A stretch of 64,000 nt of DNA, from contig JABMLP010000016.1 in the NCBI GenBank assembly GCA_013176395.1, positions 682,001-746,000 on the forward strand, written 5' to 3'. Both the position numbers and the translations under genes were made by a program. The number at the start of each line of letters is the position of its first letter. Positions within the stretch are counted from its first letter, which is position 1. The DNA comes from Venturia oleaginea (Eukaryota > Ascomycota > Dothideomycetes > Venturiales > Venturiaceae). Shown here piece by piece: positions 56,050 through 64,000 of the stretch. The notes beneath the pieces were generated by a model. It was given only the letters and a program-made list of their open reading frames with translations. It was not told the origin of the DNA and did not search any database.

Positions 56050-57254
56050 TCTACTATAGTCGAGGCTCTTCCAGTGGTACTCGACCAGGATACATCATGC
56101 GCGGATGAAATCATCGACGAAGCCGAACCAAAGACCCCTACGGATAGTACTAAGGAAGTTGTAGCCTTCGAACCGGTGGACGACCTCACATCGGTTCTTG
56201 AAACACTCGAACTTCGGGACAGTACCACCCGTCCTCAGGAGACGCCGTCGCCGACGAAGAATCATGATGATACGACTGGTAGAGAGAGCGCTACAACTCG
56301 CCCTCAGAGTCAAGATGCACCCAAATCGGATGATGCGAACAAGAAAGAGAGCGCTACACCTCTTCTCCTCAGGGTCATTTGTGAAGACTCTTGGGGCTCT
56401 GCCATATTATATGATGATATCCTATCCGGAAACACTACTGCAGTCCCTCTATCAAAAACTTCAATCTTCGACTGGCGAGCTTGGTTAGTGAATCATGCAG
56501 AATACTATGGCTGCAAATCCATTGGCACATTCTGCACAACGGACTTCCTTCGAGCACTCACGATCGCACTGCAGTACAAGTCCGACAGAAAGAAAGACAT
56601 CGAAATCATCGTCATTCAAAAACGATTCTTGGTCAATGGGAGTTGCCACACGTTTGTCGACTTGATTCTGTGGAGTGAACTTCCACGCTCCAAATTTGGC
56701 AGCCTCAAAAAGAACGAGCACATCACATCGGTCCCATACCAGCACACGCCATCGTCTCTCGCATCACGTTCTCCAGGCTGGAAATACTTAACTACCTCAA
56801 CGTTTTTCCACAGCTTCATTTCGATAGATACCGTAGAACCCAAGAAGTCAGAGAAAGCATGACCTCGGACTCTGGAAATTTTACCCTGGCCTCGTGGGAC
56901 ACAAGATTATTTCTTATCGGTATCCTCGTAAACCAATTCGGCGCCTATCCGAACGACTTGGCCACTTGGCAACTGTTGATTCATTTCATGGCTTTGGCTA
57001 ATCGTCAAGTTCATATACAGGATACACACCGCTACGAGTCTCAACTGGACTCCGATACCCTCCAGTCTCTCGAAGGAATAGCACGGGACATCAAAATGAT
57101 ACAAAAGATGAACGATATTAATTTCCTACGTGATGGAGAACGACGCAAGAGTGAGGATATTGATGTTGAAGGAGCGATCAAGGATTGGGCTCAAAGAAAC
57201 CCCCCACCTGCACGTGTACTCGCACGAAAAAGGGTCGTGCGTCACCCTTCGTAA
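56050..57254 (+). pseudogene. ADP-ribosyltransferase-like (DUF7587-type) gene with a one-base frameshift
   Basis: The first frame (open from before 56074 to 56862) has an acidic N-terminus. It then reads LLLRVICEDSWGSAILYDDI, DWRAWLVNHAEYYGCKSIGT and DIEIIVIQKRFLVNGS, which resembles the fungal domain related to heat-labile-enterotoxin-type ADP-ribosyltransferases (R near the start, a later S/T strand). From about 56712 the continuation is in another frame: ERAHHIGPIPAHAIVSRITF, SRLEILNYLNVFPQLHFDRY, and on through MTSDSGNFTLASWDTRLFLI to TAA at 57254. The join falls at AAAAAG (A run 56707-56711); one more A would make the frame continuous. The start codon is unresolved, as no in-frame ATG lies near the 5' end. 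The family name is a recollection and not a search result. The catalytic residues cannot be certified. If the indel is an assembly error the gene may be intact. Confidence 0.5.
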
Positions 57255-58686
57255 GTCAACTATCTACTTGTTGGATTGCCTTCCACCCTCAACACGGAGC
57301 CAAAGCTCATGAGAAGTAGTATTGGTTCTGCAGACATGTAGGGACTTACCCAAAAACGTGCTATCGCCTTTTGTTTCGTTATATGTCCGGCTCCCACTCG
57401 ATTAGCTATGTATGTCGCCTCTGCGTCAATGATTTGGTGCGTGGTGTGAAAATTCCAAATTTCAGCCCGCTATTCAGGTTTCGATCTTTGGACTGAATCG
57501 GTGGGAATCTGGCTTATGGATCGTAGTATTGAGATAGCCAGCCTCATGTAGCCCCCTCCTCCCACCATTCAGACATGTATGGTGTCACGATTTCTTTTGT
57601 GTTGGTATTGGGAACTCTTCCACGTCCACACAGCAGAACATGCATTATATCACGATCTTCTAGTCCATGGTATTTGTTGCTTCATCCAACAGCGACAGAA
57701 GCTAGCCATCACGCCTGTCTGAATTGTGATTTTCCTCTACGATGTGCATTTTTATTCCTTCGCTATCCACGGTGATGATGGGGATGAGATCGGAATGACC
57801 ATGACGCAATACATTCTACCCTTACACAAAAATCCAACCGGTAGATTTCTCCTCCAAGCTCTCTTACCTAACTCACAGAGCATACCCATCACACCCATCC
57901 CCTTCACAGCTTCCGCGCAGGAGATAGATGGTCATACAGTATCCCACCCTTCCGATCGATATTATATCCTCTCCACCCACCTTCCACCCAAAGCAAAACC
58001 TGAAGAGTACAAGATCTTCTGATTTAAGGTTCTAGAACCACTCTCTCAGACTTTCCAGATGGTAGAAGAGATATACTTCTACAAAAAAGTCCGGTCATGT
58101 AGCTATCTACCCGCCTATAGATCACAGGAACAGGAAAAGGAAAAACGTTTCCTCCTACGTTCACGCATCACAAATAGCGCCCCCGTCCAAGTCCACCTCT
58201 CCTCTACGCCTCAATATATCTCAAGCGATATAAAGCTTGTCTTTCCTTGAAATTCTACTCAATACTACCTCATGCTTTTAGGATTCCATCTTTCTGTCAT
58301 GTTCGACTTTGTAGATACCTCGAATACAATTCACCTCTACATCGCCATCAATAGCAATCCAGAAGATGACCATGCAAAAGGCACAACTGTCATCATACAC
58401 GAGCTGAAGCGAGCATACAGCAAAGAGTAGAGACCACCGTGCTGCCGAGGGAAAAAAAAAGATCTGCCAACACCTTCCTTCTAGCAATCTCCAATTCCCT
58501 CTCTCGCAAAAGTCCAAGACTCTGCTACACACCACCAGATTTTCAACCCCTTCCAAATTACATTCTGTGACCTACATGGATAAAGTTTTCGTGTAAGCTG
58601 GAATGTCCACGGAAACAAACAACAGAACCAACTAAGTGGATATTCAGCACACATAATCTTACCTCAATTTCATTCTACATAAACCC
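57255..58686. other. 1.4-kb stretch without a recognised gene
   Basis: Plus-strand frames at 57726-58022 and 58059-58250 could be fragments of a gene (they include GMTMTQYILPLHKNPTGRF), but no family or splice link is evident. A poly-A run at 58450-58459 lies near the MPP-alpha 3' end. Confidence 0.35.
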
Positions 58687-60486
58687 TCAATTCAGTGACT
58701 GGGTTCCCAAAGTAGGAATGCCACTATAAGTCCGTCCCAATTTCCACCGCGCAATTCGTTCTTGAATCTCCTGCCATCCCAAATCCAGTCTCTTCCTACC
58801 CTCCTCGTCGCCTTCTTGTAACACGACTGTCGGTGCCCCACTTCCATTGCCAGGATTCTTTATCAGACCTCTGGTGACATCCCTGGCGACTCTTCTCAAG
58901 TCTTTCACGGTGAGAGCCTCAATCTGATCGCACATCTCTTTCACACCGATTTTTCGCCCGTGCATTTGCACTTGTCGTCCAACATCCTCTAATTCAATCA
59001 TTCTTTGCTCGAGGTTCATGAGCAAGTTTGATCGCAATTGATTCTTGGCCCTCATGACTTCCCCTTCTTGAAGTCTATGCCAACCGGTCTCGTCACCCAA
59101 TTCTACTAATTGGCGACACATGACGTCCAGCATTTGGCGACTATGCTGTGGACTGCAAGATGCCGAGATACCGAAAAGACCAGAATCTGAGTAGGAATGG
59201 TTGAACGCCACACATGATTCTACCCAGTGAAATTGGTTCAGAACCTGGGTGTAGAGGCGTGAGTACATCCCCTTCCCTGGTCCACCGGCCGAGAAAGAAC
59301 CTCCTCCCCCAAGTAGAGTTTGTAAAGTGGCGATGGCGTAGATGTCTGGGTGTGAGATCGGAATTGCTTCGAAGGCGAGGTGAATGTACGACAGCCGTGG
59401 CAAGGCAGGGTTAAGCGGTGGTGGGAGAGGTGGGAGAGCTAAAAAGCCGCCGGTGTATTGTGAAGGTTCGGCGAGGTTCAGAGGTTCAAATGGCGCATTT
59501 AGATAGGATGGAACTACAGTTGCAGCAGGAGATGCAGAAGTGGAGAAGTTTTTGAAAAAGGGGATTTTAGACATTATGCCGCTGTCTTTCGGTTGCGACT
59601 GGGCGGCTTGTTGGGCTATCGACTGCTGAAGGTCAGACTGAGGAGGTTCAGAGGACTGCGAGATGGTGGAAGATTCTGCAGACTGTGGTAGGACTGGTCC
59701 TTCGCCCCGCTTCATATCACCGAAGTATTGCTCGGTCAGCTTCAGCGCCGTGTTGTGGTCCACGCCAGCAAAGGCGACAACCATTCTTTCGGGTTTGAAG
59801 AACTCGCTCTGGTATTTCCCAACCACATCGCGATTTATGAACTCGAGGCGTTCAGCAGGGCATAGTAGCGGGTTTCCAAGGGTGTTGTTTCTGTATGCCG
59901 CCGTGTGAACCAATTCCGGCAGGATCAACTCCGGCTTGCCCCAAATCTCATTGATCTCATATTGTGCCGTCTCCAATTGTTGTTCAACTTCCTCGTCCGT
60001 GATTGAAGAATTCCGTATCGTCTCAGCAAGTAAGCCGACTGTTGTTGGTACCATTTCGTTGAAAGTGGCGGCCTGGTACATCAAGGATTCTCTCGATGAT
60101 GCACATTGTATATTTCCACCTAGTGACTCTACAGATTCCAACATCTGGTTCCCGTCTCGTTTGGTGGTGGATTTGAAGGCGAGTCGATCTGCTATGTGGC
60201 TCACGCCGGCTAGGTATTCGTTTTCATATCGCGAACCAGCGTCGATATATACGCCGATGCCAGAGAAATGACCAGGCAAGGCCTCGGAGGCGACGCGGAT
60301 GCCATTAGGAAGGGTGGTGAGCTGTGAGAGTTCGACAGGGTCCTATGAAAATGTTAGCATAGTATGAGAGTGAGAGTCTGGTTGTCGCACTTTCTCTTCT
60401 GCAACGGTGGATAAGGCTTTCCTGGTATGTCTAGATGGAGCTGTGCATATGCGCGATGCGGCTCTGCGAGCAGCTGGGCGTAGCAT
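58687..60486 (-). CDS. mas2: Mitochondrial processing peptidase alpha subunit
   Basis: MPP removes presequences from imported mitochondrial proteins; the alpha subunit recognises the substrate. Exon 1 (60486-60391) encodes an Arg-rich, acid-free mitochondrial targeting sequence (MLRPAARRAASRICTAPSRH). A 48-bp intron (60390-60343) follows, and exon 2 (60342-58687) completes 583 residues. The M16 peptidase fold is clear: SGIGVYIDAGSRYENEYLAG. The zinc motif is degenerate, as expected for alpha (HIADRLAF in place of HxxEH). The flexible glycine-rich loop GGGGSFSAGGPGKGMYSRLY (about residue 370-390) binds presequences. A long Ser/Gln-rich linker (about 235-290) separates the halves, as in other filamentous fungi. 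Confidence 0.93.
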
Positions 60487-61172
60487 TATGAGGAGTTGGT
60501 TGTGAGTGCTAGGACATGATTCGTGAGGGCGCAGAAAGAGGCTCCATGGTTTTGCCAAGAGAAACTTGGAGTGGCTTTCGACCCGGACTCCAGACCCCTT
60601 TCCACCCGAACTCCAAACGCCTTTCCTTCCCTCAACCAACAGAGCAGAATTGATTGTTACTCGACGGACAGATGGTTTAGTGGACAGATAGATGGTATAG
60701 TCGACGGATAGATGGTAATCGTGGACAGCTCACTGGTCTGCCACGTCCGGATATTGTCTTCATGTCATTCCCGTGAATTGCAGCGTCTCAAATCTCGATT
60801 ACCAGGTAGGCGTCCATGTAGTAGACGTCAGATTCATACACGGGCCCATCGCACTGCCAACCAGTCTAGGGGAGTCCCTGGACCGACATTATAAACACCA
60901 TAATCAGCCAGATGTCCCATCGCCCGCATTCCCTCTTCTGTGTGTGCTACGCGAGTACTGGCCAGGCATTTTAATTGTTCGAGATCAGATATAGCCCCTG
61001 CATCTGCATCTGCATCTGCATCTCCCTTCGCTAGGCCAAATCACTCCCAGCCCAGCCGTGATCACCAGAACTCCTCACCCTCGTCTTCTGTCTCGTCCTG
61101 TACACTGTGTCTGGGGGATGACTTGACAAGCCAGAAACACCAATCTTTCCTCCAGTCATTGCGCGCAGAGCT
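60487..61172. promoter_or_regulatory. Divergent intergenic region MPP-alpha / Dma1
   Basis: About 690 bp between divergent starts. It contains three imperfect copies of a roughly 21-bp unit (ACGGACAGATGGTTTAGTGG type, about 60662-60726) and a CATCTG hexamer repeated about four times (61000-61023). Both may lie in promoter or leader sequence. Confidence 0.45.
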
Positions 61173-63088
61173 ATGTTTGCGGCCACAAGTCCTGCGAACC
61201 CAACTCCTTTGTTATCCGCCACAACTGTCACGAACCCTCCGCTTTCCCCTGCCGGAGGCCGCTCGCGATTAAGAGGGCTATCCTACCTGCGCAGCTATAC
61301 TCAAAACCTCCACCAACGCGACACGCCAGAGTCGACACGCGGAACAACGAGGCCAGCCTATGCCCGTGCCCAAAGCCAGCCGTCCGCGTCCGTTACAGCA
61401 GAAACATCACCCCAAGCCCAAAACACATCACGTCGAACACCCAGTCCGACCAATACTTCTGGCTGGCTACCTATCAACACCGGTGGAATCTCCTCTACCC
61501 GTCCTACAATTCGACAGCAGTCTACCACTTCAGAAGCCCCGTCTTCGACTCCTGCTCCCGCCGTTACCACCACCGCACAGTCTACTCCCACTACGCCCAG
61601 CTTAATGACGAGAAACAGAGCAGACACCGCCGCCCCTGTGATGACCGCCCGTCAAAACAGTGGCCCCAGGATGGCCAATCCAGACTGTGCCGCTGACAAC
61701 GAAACCTCCAGAAACCATCCTACTCTCCCCTCGATCCGCTTTATACCCCACTTTGATCCTCGAGCCAACCGACCATCCCTATCCTTTCCAGCCATAACTC
61801 GAACCCTGCCAGGCGAGTCCTCTGTCATCCGCGTTGGACGATACTCTGAGCGCGAGAATGCTGCGCCAGAGATAAACCCAAGCGTTCCCTCACACGCACC
61901 AGTCGGTTTCAAGTCAAAGGTCGTCAGTCGGCGACACTGCGAGTTCTGGTGTTCCAACAACCAGTGGTTCATCAAAGATTGCAAAAGCTCGTCGGGCACA
62001 TTTTTAAATCACTTGAGGCTGAGTCCGCCTGGCATCGAGTCTAGAGCGTATCCCGTCAACGACGGAGATGTCGTGCAGCTGGGTATCGACTTCCGTGGCG
62101 GCGAAGAAATGATTTTCCGATGTGTCAAGATCCGGATCGAATGCAATCGGGGTTGGCAGAAAGCGCTTAACAACTTCAAGTAGGTGGTGTATACCATGTT
62201 CAGGTGCATGGAGCTAACAACGCAACAGCAAAAAGACCCACAAGCAACTCCGCAACTTGACTCAAGCTAAACCAAAAGATTCAGATACTGCCTCGGTTAA
62301 CAGCTCCGAATGTGCGATATGTCTCATGTCCATTGCCGTAGGTGCATCCTTTTACATGCAGTGCGACAGACGCTAATAACAACCAGCCGTGTCAGTCTCT
62401 CTTCGTAGCGCCCTGCTCTCACGTGTGGCACTACAAATGCATACGTCCTATTTTGAATGGTCACACATGGCCGAACTTCTTATGTCCCAACTGCCGTGCA
62501 GTCGCCGATCTGGAAGCAGATGTTGAAGAGGCAGAGGAAGACTGGGAAGAAGATTCGATCGAAGAAGCCTTAGCCGCCAGCAGGCTTGAAGGCGAAGCGA
62601 GCGGAACGGGTGGAAGCTCTTCGGAGGAACCAGATGGTGTACGAACACCTCGAGCCAAGGAACCATTATCAGAACTCCCGAATGGACACACTGTTGCTTC
62701 TCATACTGAAGCAAACGATTTCGGAATCTCTCTTTCACCTGTCGCCACCTTGGATGATGAGGCGACTCAGGTCGTCCCAGTCTCATCCACGACAGCCTCG
62801 GCCTCTCGAATCATTCCAATTCGCTCGGCAACTGGACCAGCAGGTACAACATCATACGAATTAACAGTGGGTCCGCCTGTACACGAAGGCCCTATGACTC
62901 CCAGGAATGATGCTGGACCTTTTGTTCTCGATGGTGGTGCTGGCGCCACGACAGCTGATAACGGAACAATTGTTGGCAGGACAACTGGATCCGTGGCATG
63001 TAGATCAGTGCCGAATTCCGCTTTGTCTACGCAGAGCTTAGATGCCACAGCTGCGGAGGTGGGGCCTTCGAAGTTTGATCGAGCATAA
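61173..63088 (+). CDS. dma1: FHA-RING ubiquitin ligase Dma1
   Basis: Dma1/CHFR-type E3 ligases hold back mitotic exit and cytokinesis through the septation network. Exons 61173-62179, 62229-62337 and 62387-63088 (two 49-bp introns) give 605 residues. After a Ser/Thr/Pro-rich N-terminus the FHA domain (about 215-330) shows SSVIRVGRYSER, SKVVSRRHCEFWC (phosphothreonine-binding Ser-Arg-His), KDCKSSSGTFLNHLRLS and YPVNDGDVVQLG. The RING-H2 follows: SSECAICLMSIA, CQSLFVAPCSHVWHYKCIRP and FLCPNCRAV. The C-terminus after an acidic segment (EADVEEAEEDWEEDSIEEA) is disordered. All zinc ligands appear present. The order FHA then RING in one protein is diagnostic. Confidence 0.92.
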
Positions 63089-64000
63089 CTTGAAACGTGC
63101 GGGGCTTTTAATGATAATGTTGCGTGATGTGACGTCTTTGGACGGTGATAATACGAGTAGTCGCTATGCAATTTTGGGATGGGGAATTTTCGGCATATAC
63201 GAGACAGCAGAATGGAGTGGCGTATGGATGGATGGGAACGGGTACAGGAGCTGGGCGGCATATGTTCTGTCTCTGTTAACCTGGTGTGACCAGTTTCGTT
63301 TTGTAATGGGCCCTGCCGGGCAGTTGTAGCGTATGGTATTGTGGTCAGTTACATCTCCGACTATGTAGTAGCTAGGAGATACTGCTATGAGCGCTTTTTC
63401 TTCTCTGCTCCTTGATCCTTGACCGCTTTCTCTGTATGGACTTTTTTTTGACCAAGGTGAGTGCAGTGATGATAATTGGAAAAAAGAAAAGCTTCGCATG
63501 CGGGTAGAACATGCGCAAGTAGAAAATGGCAACTTCAACTCTAGGACGACTTGTTCAATTTTGGTATTGATACTCCCTCTCACAGCTAGACTCGGCAGTC
63601 CAAGAAATAGAGTACAGAATAACGAAACAGATTCCATTATCTCCATCTAAAGTTTAACTAACAAATCTTATCCAGGGCAGGCGTTAACGTTCTCAATTCA
63701 CAGTCTCTACCTCGCAACTAACTGGATTTGTAGTTACGATTTCACGCATGGGGAGATGGACAGGTTCCCTGCCTGCCGTTACCTATTGAACCTTTGAGTA
63801 CCGGACTCTTTGCGCGTCGGCGAGCATGGAGGATGTCATGGCCATTGCCGTCTCCCCCGATCCGATTTCCCGAAATAGGTGTTGTTGTTTTTTCTTGTCA
63901 AGAGGTGTTGGGGTGGTTGCGAAATGGACGGGAGCTTGTATATCCCTACGATATCGAGTAGTGATGTATATAGGCTAGATAAAATATGGAGAGATAACGG
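63089..64000. other. Intergenic, end of window
   Basis: The 3' region of dma1 and about 900 bp without a recognised gene. Frames on both strands are short and lack motifs. Confidence 0.4.

Noticed and set aside
1..64000. CRISPR arrays, operons, riboswitches and tRNA genes
   Set aside because: The sequence is fungal nuclear DNA. No regularly spaced repeats of CRISPR type, no tRNA box A/B pairs and no rRNA segments were recognised by eye.

Overview
The window comes from the nuclear genome of a filamentous ascomycete (Pezizomycotina). Protein-coding genes are interrupted by many short introns of about 47-140 bp with GT...CTAAC...AG signals. Fungus-specific families are present (FunK1 kinase, Zn2Cys6 regulator, fungal aspartokinase, CSC1-type channel, Rrp5, Sam35, Dma1). 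Both DNA transposons carry C-to-T nonsense changes of the kind left by repeat-induced point mutation (RIP). The gene mix reminds me of Leotiomycetes, but that is an impression and not a measurement.

Layout. 0-5 kb: the last codons of a protein kinase, a complete FunK1-type kinase, and a Tc1/mariner element with two nonsense codons. 5-13 kb: aspartokinase (Hom3), a broken kinase-like relic, a NADAR-domain gene broken by a 13-bp tandem duplication, and a secreted amidase. 13-23 kb is an accessory, TE-rich stretch. It holds an acidic hypothetical gene, a truncated PAQR/IZH-type relic, a 678-bp near-perfect inverted repeat around a 159-bp spacer, one hypothetical gene, long AT-rich non-coding sequence and a pogo/Fot1 transposon with intact ends. 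23-33 kb: an 88-residue secreted protein with eight cysteines starts just beyond the Fot1 end. It is followed by a hypothetical gene, a LIM-domain (paxillin-like) protein, Sam35 with a 17-bp tandem duplication, a BTB gene and a methyltransferase remnant lacking its core. 33-64 kb is mostly housekeeping: RRP5, CDT2, an SDR, a CSC1/OSCA-like channel, a C2H2+Zn2Cys6 regulator divergent from a second SDR, an ADP-ribosyltransferase-like gene, mitochondrial processing peptidase alpha and the FHA-RING ligase Dma1. A degenerate ~230-bp tandem repeat lies at 45.5-46.5 kb.

A recurring theme is reading-frame damage. RRP5, SAM35 and CDT2, which encode core functions, each carry exactly one frame-breaking change (a +1 at CTC-A-GGT, a 17-bp tandem duplication, and a G7 tract). 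The NADAR, kinase-like, methyltransferase and ART-like genes are also broken. Some lesions (G7, A5) look like assembly indels. The two exact tandem duplications do not. The most interesting items are the hairpin-forming inverted repeat, the cysteine-rich secreted gene beside Fot1, the two small tandem duplications and the Ty1-like +1 site in RRP5.
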